A stretch of DNA of 64,000 nucleotides from Caballeronia jiangsuensis. GTDB lineage: Bacteria; Pseudomonadota; Gammaproteobacteria; Burkholderiales; Burkholderiaceae. The notes beneath the pieces were generated by a model that did no database searches, was not told the origin of the DNA, and saw nothing but the letters and a program-made list of their open reading frames with translations. This document shows, piece after piece, positions 36,926 to 46,844 of the stretch. Within the stretch, counting starts at the first letter, position 1; every line of letters begins with the position of its first letter. Both the position numbers and the translations under genes were made by a program. The stretch is taken from contig JFHF01000010.1 in assembly GCA_000648925.1 (NCBI GenBank), positions 62,001 to 126,000 of the forward strand, written 5' to 3'.

Positions 36926-37552
36926 ATGGAAACGATGAAAGCGCCACTGGCGCCAGCGTCCGAAACAACACCGATCCATCCGCTGTGGCTGCGCGTCACG
37001 CACTGGCTCAATGCAGTCGCGGCGCTGATCATGATGCTGTCCGGATGGCGCATTTACGACGCGTCGCCCGTGTTCAAGGACATCGTCATTCCGCCTTCGA
37101 TCACGCTCGGCGGCTGGCTCGGCGGCGCATTGCAGTGGCATTTCGCGGCGATGTGGCTGCTAGTGTTCAACGGCATCGTCTATGTCGCGCTCAATGTGGC
37201 GAGCGGCCGGTTCTTCTCGAAGTTCTTTCCCTTGTCGCCGCGCGCGGTGCTGCGCGATCTCGTCGCGGCGCTGAGGGGCAAGCTCGCGCACGCCGATCTG
37301 CGCCAGTACAACGCGGTGCAGAAGCTCGCGTATCTCGTGGTCATCGCCGATCTGATCGTGCTCGTGCTTTCGGGGCTCGCGATCTGGAAGTCCGTGCAAT
37401 TCCCGCTCTTGCGCGAACTCATGGGCGGTTATGACAGCGCGCGCGTCGTGCACTTTTGCGCGATGGCGGTGATGGCGGCGTTCGTCGTCGTGCATGTGGC
37501 GATGGTCGCGCTCGTGCCGCGTTCGCTTCTGACGATGCTGCGCGGCCGCTGA
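36926..37552 (+). CDS. b-type cytochrome, membrane electron donor (YedZ1-like)
   Basis: The 208-aa protein has four TM helices with well-placed His residues for two b hemes (LRVTHWLN, QWHFAAMW, RVVHFCAM, VVHVAMV), typical of the cytochrome b561/Ni-hydrogenase-cytochrome family. It differs from E. coli MsrQ (YedZ) but matches the cytochrome that accompanies YedY1 in the SigF-regulated reactive-chlorine system. Inferred role: passing quinol electrons to the periplasmic Mo enzyme encoded 19 bp downstream. AGGGGACC precedes the ATG, and the SigF-type promoter lies just upstream. Confidence 0.88.
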   Translation: METMKAPLAPASETTPIHPLWLRVTHWLNAVAALIMMLSGWRIYDASPVFKDIVIPPSITLGGWLGGALQWHFAAMWLLVFNGIVYVALNVASGRFFSKFFPLSPRAVLRDLVAALRGKLAHADLRQYNAVQKLAYLVVIADLIVLVLSGLAIWKSVQFPLLRELMGGYDSARVVHFCAMAVMAAFVVVHVAMVALVPRSLLTMLRGR

Positions 37553-37571
37553 TGTATTTCAGGAACATGCC

Positions 37572-38348
37572 ATGAAATCCAACGACAAGCGAATCATCAC
37601 GGTCGATCGTGCCTCGGTGCTGGCGGATGCGCGCCGCGAACTGGACATGCCGTCGCGGCGGCTCTTCGGCAAACGCATGCTGACCTTGGGCGGCCTTTCG
37701 CTCCTGACCGGCTGCTCGATCACGGACGACGATTCCGTCAACAAGTTTCTCACCGCCGTATCGCGCCTGAACGATCGCGCGCAGGCGCTTCTGTTCGATC
37801 CGAAGCAGCTCGCGCCGACCTACACCGAAGCGCAGCTCACGCGGCCGTTTCCGTTCAATGCCTTCTATGGGATCGATGAAGTGCCCGCAGTGAACGGCAG
37901 CGACTATCGCCTGAAAGTGAGCGGGCTCGTGACGGGACAGCGCGTGTGGACGTTGCCGGAACTGTATGCGCTGCCGCACGAGGAGCAGATCACGCGGCAC
38001 ATCTGCGTCGAAGGCTGGAGCGCGATCGGGCGCTGGGGCGGCACGCCGTTCTCCGAGTTCCTGCGGCGCGTGGGCGCGGACGCGACGGCGAAGTACGTCG
38101 GCTTCCGCTGCGCCGACGACTACTACGAAAGCATCGACATGCCGACGGCGCTGCATCGGCAGACGCTCCTCACGTTCGAGTACGACGGCCAGCGTCTGCC
38201 GGCGAAGTATGGCTATCCGATGAAGCTGCGCATGCCGACCAAGCTCGGCTACAAAAACCCGAAGCACATCGTCGAGATATTCGTGACCAACACCTATCCG
38301 GGCGGCTATTGGGTCGACCAGGGGTACAACTGGTTCGGCGGGTCCTGA
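37572..38348 (+). CDS. Periplasmic molybdopterin oxidoreductase (YedY1-like)
   Basis: The 258-aa protein is of the sulfite oxidase/MsrP fold. It carries a Tat-type signal SRRLFGKRMLTLGG at residues 28-41, followed by a lipobox-like LLTGCS, then a domain with the molybdenum-ligand Cys in ITRHICVEGWSAIGRW and GYKNPKHIVEIFV. It is shorter than E. coli MsrP (about 330 aa). By analogy with YedY1 of the SigF regulon it reduces methionine sulfoxide; other S-oxide or sulfite-type substrates cannot be excluded. It lies between the cytochrome gene and the methionine-rich peptide gene in one operon. Confidence 0.88.
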   Translation: MKSNDKRIITVDRASVLADARRELDMPSRRLFGKRMLTLGGLSLLTGCSITDDDSVNKFLTAVSRLNDRAQALLFDPKQLAPTYTEAQLTRPFPFNAFYGIDEVPAVNGSDYRLKVSGLVTGQRVWTLPELYALPHEEQITRHICVEGWSAIGRWGGTPFSEFLRRVGADATAKYVGFRCADDYYESIDMPTALHRQTLLTFEYDGQRLPAKYGYPMKLRMPTKLGYKNPKHIVEIFVTNTYPGGYWVDQGYNWFGGS

Positions 38349-38414
38349 GCGCCGAATCGATCAACGGTTCCGGATTGTCCGGATGCCATTTTTGACTCAC
38401 CAAGGAGAGAAACC

Positions 38415-38663
38415 ATGAAGCAATTGATGACGGCAGTATTCGCAGCGGCGCTGGCAATGGGTGCATCGTCCGTGTTCGCACAGGCAAGCGGCGCGATGTC
38501 GAACGACGCGATGTCCCACGACACGATGAAAAAAGACAGCATGTCTCACGATTCGATGAAGAAGGGCGCCATGTCGAAGGACTCGATGGGCAAGGGCGAC
38601 AAGATGAAGAAGAACGATGCGATGGGCATGGACCATCCCGCATCGGGCGCGATGTCGCAGTAA
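38415..38663 (+). CDS. mrpX: Methionine-rich MxKDx pentapeptide-repeat protein (MrpX-like)
   Basis: The 82-aa protein has a signal peptide (residues 1-24, ending VFAQA) and a 58-residue mature part with 11 methionines and no cysteine. Seven Met occur exactly every five residues (mature positions 4 to 34), in units such as NDAMS, HDTMK and KDSMS. This matches the MXKDX repeat family and MrpX, which soaks up hypochlorite as a sacrificial methionine pool recycled by YedY1. AAGGAG seven bases before the ATG is a strong ribosome site, fitting high expression. It follows the Mo enzyme gene by 66 bp. Confidence 0.9.
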   Translation: MKQLMTAVFAAALAMGASSVFAQASGAMSNDAMSHDTMKKDSMSHDSMKKGAMSKDSMGKGDKMKKNDAMGMDHPASGAMSQ

Positions 38664-38804
38664 GACGAAGGAGAGCGGGACCGGGCGTGGCACGTCCGGT
38701 TTCCGCATGAAAAGTTTGCATGACGAAACAAGTTAGCGGACGCTGCTGGCCGCGAATCAAAACTAGGTATGATCCGCCGATATGATGTCGAATCGGGGTC
38801 ACCT

Positions 38805-39224
38805 ATGTCATCGAGCACGAAACAGAAAGCCACGCTTCCGGACAAGCACGATCTGGAAGCGATGTCCCTCTTCCGCTACGAACTGCGCAAGTTCCTGCGT
38901 GTGTCGGAAGAAATCTCCAACGTCGCCGGAATCACGTCGCTTCAATATCAGTTGCTTCTGCACGTTCGCGGATTTCCCGAGCGGCAGTGGGCGACCGTCG
39001 GCGAACTCGCGGAACGATTGCAGGCCGCGCCCAACGGAACCGCTGCCCTGGTGTCGCGATGCGAGGCGGCGGGGCTCGTCACGCGCAAAACCGACAAGAC
39101 AGATCGCCGGCAGGTGCAGGTACATCTGACGGCGAAAGGCGAGCGATGTCTGCTCAAGCTCGCGGCCGAGCACAAGACGCACTACGGATCGTTCGGCTGG
39201 GTGTTCAACGAAAGTCGGGAATGA
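38805..39224 (+). CDS. MarR-family transcriptional regulator
   Basis: The 139-aa protein has the winged HTH of MarR proteins (TVGELAERLQAAPNGTAALV, then RCEAAGLVTRKTDKTDRRQ with the wing) and flanking dimer helices. MarR proteins often sense phenolics or oxidants. ATG 38805, six bases after GGGG, is preferred; ATG 38769 would add 12 residues. It follows mrpX by 141 bp in the same direction, so a link with the stress operon is possible but not shown. Confidence 0.87.
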   Translation: MSSSTKQKATLPDKHDLEAMSLFRYELRKFLRVSEEISNVAGITSLQYQLLLHVRGFPERQWATVGELAERLQAAPNGTAALVSRCEAAGLVTRKTDKTDRRQVQVHLTAKGERCLLKLAAEHKTHYGSFGWVFNESRE

Positions 39225-39310
39225 GCCGATAGCGCACGCCCCAGGCCGCACGCAGGGCCGATGCGAATTTATGTCACAATGTGCCTTAAATTCAAGTTCG
39301 ACTATTTTTG

Positions 39311-40618
39311 ATGCGCATTCCCGGATTCATCGACCGACGCACGATATTGCGCGGCAGGCGGCTATGGCTGCACTACGGCGTGTTCTGGCTCGGCGCGGTC
39401 GCGACCGGGCTCGTCGCGGTCATGTACGCGCGGCTGATCGACTTCGGCTACGACACGTTTCTGCGCTTCACGGCCATCTACTGGTGGCTGCCTTTGGTTA
39501 TCACGCCTGCCATCGCCGCGTTCTGCGTCTGGGTCACGCGCCGCTTCTTCCCCGGATCGGAAGGCAGCGGCATTCCGCAGGTCATCGCGACGCTGCATGA
39601 CGGGCGGGAACTCGGGCCGCGGCTGCTCACCATCCGCATTCTCATTGGCAAGATCGTCATTTCGTTTCTGTCGATTCTTGGCGGCTTCACGATCGGGCGC
39701 GAAGGACCGACCATCCACGTCGGCGCGGCGCTCATGTACAGCCTGCGTCGTTTCTATCCGTCGCGCCTGCTCAGCATTCGCGGCGGCGCGATGGAGCGCA
39801 ATCTGGCGCTTGCGGGCGCGGCCGCCGGATTGTCGGCCGCGTTCAATGCGCCGCTGGCCGGCGTGGTCTTCGCGATCGAAGAGCTCACGCGCAGCTTCGA
39901 GCAGCGCACGAGCGGCGTGCTGATCACGGCGATCATCTTCGCCGGTATCGTGTCGCTCGCGCTGCAAGGCAACTACACCTATTTCGGCACGATCAGTCTC
40001 GACGGGCATTTTCCCGAATCGCTCGCGCTCGCGGTCATCTTGCTCGGCGCGGTGACGGGCGTCGCAGGCGGGATATTCTGCTGGCTATTGCTGAACACGC
40101 AGCGCTGGATGCCCGCGTGGCTCGTCGGCTGGCGTCAGTCGCATCCGGTGGCGTTCGGCGCGGCGTGCGGGCTGTTCATCGCCGTGATCGGTGTGGTCGC
40201 GGGCGGTCACACGTTCGGCAGCGGCTACGCGGAAGCACGCGGCATGCTCGAAGGCAGTTCCACGCTCGGCGCGAGCTATCCGCTGCTGAAAATGGCGTCG
40301 ATGGTCGGTTCGTATCTTCCCGGCGCGCCCGGCGGCCTTTTCGCGCCGTCGCTCGCGATCGGCGCGGGCATCGGCAACGCGCTTCATCAGGTTCTCGGCG
40401 GCATGCAGTTGCCGATGCTCATCGCGCTCGGCATGGTGGGCTATCTCGCCGCGGTCACGCAGAGTCCGATCACGGCATTCGTGATCGTCATCGAGATGAT
40501 CGATGGTCATGCGCTCGTGCTGTCGCTGATGGCCACGGCGTTGATTTCGAGTCAGGTGTCGCGGCTCTTTGCGCCGCCGCTGTACGAGGCATTGGCGCAC
40601 AAATACATGAGCAAGTGA
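39311..40618 (+). CDS. CLC-family chloride channel/antiporter
   Basis: The 435-aa membrane protein has the CLC selectivity-filter motifs GSEGSGIP, GREGPTIHVGAA (with the gating glutamate) and PGGLFAPSLAIG (GxFxP), plus about ten long helices. Presence of the gating Glu fits H+/Cl- exchange as in ClcA, though the internal proton Glu cannot be assigned by eye. There are no CBS domains. ATG 39311 is chosen over a TTG immediately before it. It stands alone; downstream lies the decayed shikimate dehydrogenase gene. Confidence 0.92.
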   Translation: MRIPGFIDRRTILRGRRLWLHYGVFWLGAVATGLVAVMYARLIDFGYDTFLRFTAIYWWLPLVITPAIAAFCVWVTRRFFPGSEGSGIPQVIATLHDGRELGPRLLTIRILIGKIVISFLSILGGFTIGREGPTIHVGAALMYSLRRFYPSRLLSIRGGAMERNLALAGAAAGLSAAFNAPLAGVVFAIEELTRSFEQRTSGVLITAIIFAGIVSLALQGNYTYFGTISLDGHFPESLALAVILLGAVTGVAGGIFCWLLLNTQRWMPAWLVGWRQSHPVAFGAACGLFIAVIGVVAGGHTFGSGYAEARGMLEGSSTLGASYPLLKMASMVGSYLPGAPGGLFAPSLAIGAGIGNALHQVLGGMQLPMLIALGMVGYLAAVTQSPITAFVIVIEMIDGHALVLSLMATALISSQVSRLFAPPLYEALAHKYMSK

Positions 40619-40678
40619 GGTCGCGCTTGTCCGTTGATACCGTGAAGCATCGGGACGTTCGTCGCTCCGTAGTACGCG

Positions 40679-41030
40679 TTAGTCCAGCGGCACCGTGAGC
40701 CGGTCGATGACGGTTCGCGTTTTCGGACGGACGCCGCGCCACCAGTCGAACGCTTCGGCGGCCTGTTAGACGAGCATGCCGACGCCATCGGCGACGTTGC
40801 GCACACCGGCATTGCGCGCGAGCCGCAGAAAGGGCGTCAGCCGCTTTCCGTAGGCGAGTTCATAAGCCGCGCCGTCGTGGCTGAACACGCTCGGCGGAAC
40901 GGGCGGCAGGTCGCCCGTGAGACTGGCCGATGTCGCGTTGACCATGAGATCGAAACGTCCCATCGCTTCGAGATCGCCGTAGCCGCATGCGACGATCGGA
41001 CCGCGCGCAGCCGTCGTCCACAAGGCAAAT
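40679..41030 (-). pseudogene. Shikimate dehydrogenase remnant (5' deleted, nonsense codon)
   Basis: On the minus strand the C-terminal third of an AroE-like protein is readable: GRFDLMVNATSASLTGDLPP, YGKRLTPFLRLARNAG, VADGVGMLV. Then comes TAA (40768-40766) where related proteins have Glu, after which the same frame continues QAAEAFDWWRGVRPKTR to a normal stop at 40679. The N-terminal two-thirds are absent. Directly upstream in the same frame, a short stretch (VRVCIDFLKQELAHG) resembles the end of a LysR regulator, suggesting a deletion joined two genes. A functional aroE must lie elsewhere. Confidence 0.7.
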
Positions 41031-41160
41031 TCGCCGTGCGCGAGTTCCTGCTTGAGAAAGTCGATGCACACGCGCACATTTGCCAACTGCGCGGCACACG
41101 CGGCCGACGACGACAACCGGAAGCGCTGCGTTTGAGCCCATCCCCTTTCGAGAAAACGAC

Positions 41161-41943
41161 ATGACGACGACACCCCGATTCGGCTGGTGCGGGCCGCTGC
41201 AAAACGCGAGCTTGATGAAAGAGGCCGGCCTCGACTACATCGAGGCGCAGCTCGTGCCGATGAAACTCGAAGACGACGCATCCTTCGCCGATGCGAAGGC
41301 GAGGGTGGCCGACCTGCCGTTGCCCGCGAGCGCGTTCAGTTATCTGTTTCCGCACGATGCGTGCATCGTCGGTCCGGAGAAAGACGAGCGTCGCAATCGC
41401 GCGTATTTCGATCGAGTCGTCGAATTGCTGGCGATTGCGCGAGCGCGCGTCGTCGTGCTCGGCAGCGGCTGGACGCGCAATATTCCCGAAGGCTGGACTC
41501 AGGCGCAGGCGGAAGACGAATTCCTGAGCGCGCTCGAATGGTGCGCGGATGCATTGCGCGGCACCCGCGCCACGCTCGTGATCGAGCCGTTGAATCGCAA
41601 GGAATCGAATCTGGTGAACAGCGTCGGCGATGGCGCGCGGCTCGCGAGAAAGTTGAACCGGCCCGAAGTGCGCGGACTTGCGGACTTCTATCACATGGAC
41701 GAAGAGAACGAGCCGCTCGACGAGCTACGCGAACACTGCGCGTGGCTCGCGCATATTCATCTCGCCGACACCGGCCGTCTGAATCCCGGCACGGGTTCGT
41801 ACGATTACCCGAGTTTTTTCGGTCATCTCAAGGCATGCGGCTATCAGGGCCTGCTCAGCGCGGAGTGCGGCTTCAAGGGCGAACCGCTGGCGTCGATGCG
41901 CGAGAGCGTGAACTTCATGCGTCAGGCGTGGAACGCCGCATAG
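41161..41943 (+). CDS. Sugar phosphate isomerase/epimerase-like TIM-barrel protein
   Basis: The 260-aa protein has the AP-endonuclease-2/xylose-isomerase-like barrel: VVVLGSGWTRNIP, LVIEPLNRKESN (metal-ligand Glu), GLADFYHMDEENEPL, LAHIHLADTGRLNPG and LLSAECGFKG (late Glu). Metal ligands Glu, Asp, His and Glu are all in place, so it is likely active. The substrate is unknown; its former neighbour, a shikimate dehydrogenase-like gene now broken, suggests a sugar or polyol catabolic cluster that has decayed. ATG 41161 gives the conserved start TPRFGWCGPLQNA. Confidence 0.85.
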   Translation: MTTTPRFGWCGPLQNASLMKEAGLDYIEAQLVPMKLEDDASFADAKARVADLPLPASAFSYLFPHDACIVGPEKDERRNRAYFDRVVELLAIARARVVVLGSGWTRNIPEGWTQAQAEDEFLSALEWCADALRGTRATLVIEPLNRKESNLVNSVGDGARLARKLNRPEVRGLADFYHMDEENEPLDELREHCAWLAHIHLADTGRLNPGTGSYDYPSFFGHLKACGYQGLLSAECGFKGEPLASMRESVNFMRQAWNAA

Positions 41944-42113
41944 CAAAGTGACGGCGGCACCCAAGGTTTACCCTAGCCATGCCGATGATTCGCGCTCCGT
42001 CGAAAACTTATTCAGGCGCGCAATGTCCGACGGAGTCCCTGCGCCACATCCCGAACACGAAGCGCAAAGTTCGATAAATCCGGCCACTACGGGATTCCCC
42101 GCTCGAACCCCTC

Positions 42114-42143
42114 CTTGAAATTGTCAAACTCGGTCCATATAAT
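42114..42143 (+). promoter_or_regulatory. groESL promoter (overlapping sigma-32 and sigma-70 types)
   Basis: TTGAAA (42115-42120), a 17-bp spacer and TATAAT (42138-42143) form a near-consensus sigma-70 promoter. CTTGAAA (42114-42120) with CCATAT (42135-42140) after 14 bases also fits the heat-shock sigma-32 form. Confidence 0.75.
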
Positions 42144-42169
42144 TAGCACTCACTGCACGAGAGTGCTAA
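42143..42169 (+). promoter_or_regulatory. CIRCE operator (HrcA binding site)
   Basis: Perfect TTAGCACTC-N9-GAGTGCTAA, the invariant CIRCE element. It starts at the last base of the -10 box, so HrcA binding would block transcription initiation of groESL. Confidence 0.97.
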
Positions 42170-42248
42170 CAAGATTGCCGTCCGGCGAGATTGTTCTCAA
42201 CGGACGGGTTTTCCCGCGTTTTCAGTCTCAATCAAGAGAGGAGTGTGT

Positions 42249-42539
42249 ATGAACCTTCGTCCTTTGCACGATCGCGTCATCGTCAAGCGTCTGGACCAGG
42301 AAACCAAGACCGCATCGGGCATCGTGATCCCGGAAGCAGCGGCAGAAAAGCCGGATCAAGGCGAAGTCCTGGCCATCGGCCCGGGCAAGCGCGATGACAA
42401 GGGCGTGCAGAACGCCCTCGACGTGAAGGTGGGCGACCGCGTTCTGTTCGGCAAGTACGCTGGCCAGACCGTCAAGGTCGACGGGCAGGAACTGCTCGTC
42501 ATGCGCGAAGAAGACATCATGGCCGTTCTGGTCAAGTAA
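42249..42539 (+). CDS. groES: Co-chaperonin GroES
   Basis: The 96-aa GroES caps the GroEL chamber. It starts [18 protein letters not shown] and holds the mobile loop ([18 protein letters not shown]) and [17 protein letters not shown]. Length is exactly the family norm. AGAGAGGAG precedes the ATG. It is the first gene of the groES-groEL operon, regulated by the CIRCE element upstream. Confidence 0.98.
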   Translation: MNLRPLHDRVIVKRLDQETKTASGIVIPEAAAEKPDQGEVLAIGPGKRDDKGVQNALDVKVGDRVLFGKYAGQTVKVDGQELLVMREEDIMAVLVK

Positions 42540-42598
42540 GCATCCTTCCTGCACATTCGGCTTCGCCAACAAGCCGCAGCCTCTTTCGGGCGCGCTGA

Positions 42599-44278
<1,680 letters not shown>

Positions 44279-44336
44279 TCTGGCTTCGGCCGATTGCATC
44301 GGCGCGGGCTTCGAAAGAGGTTTCGCGCCGTGCCAA

Positions 44337-44368
44337 AGAAAAAACCCGCAGCGATGCGGGTTTTTTTT
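44337..44368 (+). terminator. Rho-independent terminator of groESL
   Basis: Stem AAAACCCGCA/TGCGGGTTTT with a GCGA loop followed by a total of eight T (44361-44368). Confidence 0.95.
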
Positions 44369-44382
44369 CGTCCATGCAAAGG

Positions 44383-44817
44383 TTATTTGTTCATCTCGTC
44401 GCGAAGTTTTTGCGCGGCGGCCTTGTAGTCGTAGGTCGGATAAAACTCCGTGCGATAGCCGCCCCACGCGGTGCTCTCGATCGCGCGGTTCACTTCGCGC
44501 AGCCGGTCGGCGGGCACGCGCAGCGTCACCACCTGTCCGATGCCCATCATCACGTACCACGACACCACTTCCACGCCCGGCGGCGGAAACTGCTTGAAGT
44601 AGCCTTGTTCTTTCAGTTGCTGATTGATCTGCGGCAGCGTCTTCGATTCATCGTGCTTGAGGAAGATCGTCAGCAGGAACGTGCCGTCGCCCGCGGGCGT
44701 GGCGGCGGGCGGCGACGGCGTGGCATTCTGGGCGTGAGCGGGCAGGGCGAGGTTGAGTAGCGAAACGAACAGCGTGGCTCCAAGCAAACGGGCAATTCGT
44801 GCTGCCGGCTTATGCAT
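44383..44817 (-). CDS. Conserved exported hypothetical protein
   Basis: The 144-aa protein has a signal peptide (LLGATLFVSLLNLALPAHA, cleaved near residue 28), a short Pro/Ala linker and a small domain with FLLTIFLKHDESKTLPQI, then YVMMGIGQVVTLRVPADR. I recognise it only as a conserved Burkholderia-type secreted protein of unknown function. GGAGGG eight bases before ATG 44817 fixes the start. It is convergent with groEL and downstream of the DUF72 gene. Confidence 0.75.
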   Translation of the reverse strand: MHKPAARIARLLGATLFVSLLNLALPAHAQNATPSPPAATPAGDGTFLLTIFLKHDESKTLPQINQQLKEQGYFKQFPPPGVEVVSWYVMMGIGQVVTLRVPADRLREVNRAIESTAWGGYRTEFYPTYDYKAAAQKLRDEMNK

Positions 44818-44846
44818 CGGGAAACCCTCCGTAGCGTCGAACGTGG

Positions 44847-45626
44847 TCAGACTTTGTGATGAATCCGCAACCGCTCCATCAGATGCAGCGCGTTGGGCTG
44901 CGCATGGCCCTCGGCGGTGTTGTCGAAGATGCACCAGACTTCAGGCGTTTTTTTCGCGCGGTTATGCAGGGTGCGCGCGAGATCGTCGAGATAGGTGTAG
45001 TCGTAGGAAGACTTGTAGAGCTCGGGCGAGCCGTGCAGCCGCACATAAACCAGCGACGCGTCCGCGCGATGCTTGATCTCGCATTCGTCGGGGATCGGGT
45101 CGGCGTCCACGTACGCGATGTGATGCGCCTTCAGCAGCGCCGCCGCGTGCGTCGTAAACCAGCTATGCTCGCGCGCCTCGAATGCCACCGGCAGCTTCGT
45201 GCGTTCGCGCAGAGCCTTGAGAAAAGTTTCGGCGATGTCGTGATCGAAGGGCAGGCTCGGCGGCAGTTGCACGAGCCAGCAGCCGAGCTTGTCGCCCAGA
45301 TGTCCGGCGGCCTGAAGGAATTCATCGAGGAGCGAACCGGTATCGACGAGACGCGCATCATGCGTGATCGCCTTCGGCATCTTGACCGAGAAGCGGAACG
45401 ACTCGGGCACGCTCTCGGCCCAGTGCGCGTAGGTCTGCTCGCGATGCGGCTTGTAGAAACTGGAGTTGATCTCGACGCAGGTCAGCACATGCGAATAGCG
45501 TTCGAGGTGCGTGCCTTCGTGCGGAAAGCTCGCGGAGACGGCGCTCGACAGGCCCCAGCCCGCGCAGCCGATGCGGATTGCGCCTTGCGGGCCGGGCTTG
45601 TGCAGATGGGGCAGTCGATATGGCAT
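44847..45626 (-). CDS. DUF72 (YecE-like) protein
   Basis: The 259-aa protein has the DUF72 TIM-barrel core: IRIGCAGWGLSSAVSASFP, the motif CVEINSSFYKPH, FRFSVKMPKAITHDARL, LVQLPPSLPFD and the C-terminal YVRLHGSPELYKSSYDY with WCIFDNTAEGHAQPNAL. The family is widespread and its role is unknown. The start ATG gives a short N-terminal arm before the barrel. It is 29 bp upstream of the secreted hypothetical gene and 32 bp downstream of thiD, so the three may be cotranscribed. Confidence 0.9.
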   Translation of the reverse strand: MPYRLPHLHKPGPQGAIRIGCAGWGLSSAVSASFPHEGTHLERYSHVLTCVEINSSFYKPHREQTYAHWAESVPESFRFSVKMPKAITHDARLVDTGSLLDEFLQAAGHLGDKLGCWLVQLPPSLPFDHDIAETFLKALRERTKLPVAFEAREHSWFTTHAAALLKAHHIAYVDADPIPDECEIKHRADASLVYVRLHGSPELYKSSYDYTYLDDLARTLHNRAKKTPEVWCIFDNTAEGHAQPNALHLMERLRIHHKV

Positions 45627-45658
45627 GCGCTCGCGTCGCCTCCCTTATTGTTCGGGTG

Positions 45659-46549
45659 TCAGTGTCGGGCTTCTCCGGGCAGCCCCGTCGGATCATCAGG
45701 TAGCGCGGATGCTTCGCCGTCTTCGTCGGCGTCGTTCGAGCGCGCCCAGAAGAAGCGGTCCGGCAGATACGCGCCCATGCCGGGCCGAAAAGCGGCGCGC
45801 GCAGCCTGGAACACGTATTCCTGCGCCTCGCGCGCGGCCTCGGCGGGCTCCTGGCCGTTCGCGAGCAAAGCGGCGACGGCCGAACCGAGCGTATCGGTCA
45901 GGCCCATGATGCGCTGCACGCCGCGCTCCCACGTGTCCTGTCGCACTTGCCCCTCTTCGCTGTACAGCGTGTTCACATGCCGGTGCGTGCCGGTTTCCAT
46001 CGCGAGCACGTACTCGCAGCCTTGCGCCAGGATGTGGGAAATCGCGGAATCGAGCGTCGGCGATTCGGCGTCGCTGTCCGGCTGGGCAAGTTGCAGTAGC
46101 GTGGCGTGATCGGCGATCAGCATGGTGGTCTGCGGCACGAGCAGATCGGCAAGCGATTCGCGGAGTTCGTCGGCGGAGAGCACGTGTTCGTCGTCGAGCG
46201 TGAAATCGGGCGCGAGGATCAGCGGCACGTCGTCGTAATCGGAGACGACTTCGGCGATGGCCGATACGAGCTCCGCGCGCGTCGCCGCGCCGATCTTGAA
46301 GGCGGCGATCGGCATGTCCTCCAGCAACATGCGCGCCTGGGTCGCGACCGTGTCCGGATCGAGCCCGGTCACTTCATCGCAGGTAGCGGAGTCGCGCACC
46401 GCGTAGCCGGTGAGCACGGTCGCGCCGTGGCAGCCCATGCTCGCGAGCGTCAGCAGGTCGGCTTGCAGGCCCGAGCCGCCCGTGGGATCGAAAAGGCCGA
46501 AGGTGAGTACGATCGGAGGGGAGTCGCCGGTCATGGCAAAAACGGACAT
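45659..46549 (-). CDS. thiD: Hydroxymethylpyrimidine/phosphomethylpyrimidine kinase
   Basis: ThiD phosphorylates HMP and HMP-P in thiamine synthesis. The 296-aa protein starts near IVLTFGLFDPTGGSGLQADL, with GCHGATVLTGYAVRDSA and IGAATRAELV; the C-terminal anion hole appears as TDTLGSAVAALLANGQ, where typical ThiD has GTGCT(L/F)SSA. The loss of the usual Gly-Thr-Gly-Cys makes the exact activity less certain. A 40-residue acidic tail is unusual. ATG 46549 has no clear SD; ATG 46534 five codons later is possible. Thiamine genes are otherwise absent here, and the gene is divergent from rubredoxin. Confidence 0.82.
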   Translation of the reverse strand: MSVFAMTGDSPPIVLTFGLFDPTGGSGLQADLLTLASMGCHGATVLTGYAVRDSATCDEVTGLDPDTVATQARMLLEDMPIAAFKIGAATRAELVSAIAEVVSDYDDVPLILAPDFTLDDEHVLSADELRESLADLLVPQTTMLIADHATLLQLAQPDSDAESPTLDSAISHILAQGCEYVLAMETGTHRHVNTLYSEEGQVRQDTWERGVQRIMGLTDTLGSAVAALLANGQEPAEAAREAQEYVFQAARAAFRPGMGAYLPDRFFWARSNDADEDGEASALPDDPTGLPGEARH

Positions 46550-46844
46550 TATGGTATTGATTGCTTGATTGGACGGTCGGCTCTAAGGGAACTCGCCCGC
46601 GCCTTGAGCGCGTGAGCGAATGCCCGCTCGGTCATGTCTGATTATGCGGCCTAATGTCGCCCGGCTGTTCTCTTTGCGCACTTTTTTCGGGCGCGCGAAC
46701 CTGGGTCGCGGAAAGCCGGCGCGGTGACCGTTTCGACCGATGTCACGATGCGCGCACCCCGGACGACCCGCTTGCTAGGCATCGACACGGCAACACGGTA
46801 CCATCATGTCCTAATTTCAACCGACCTATCGACGCGGCATAAGT

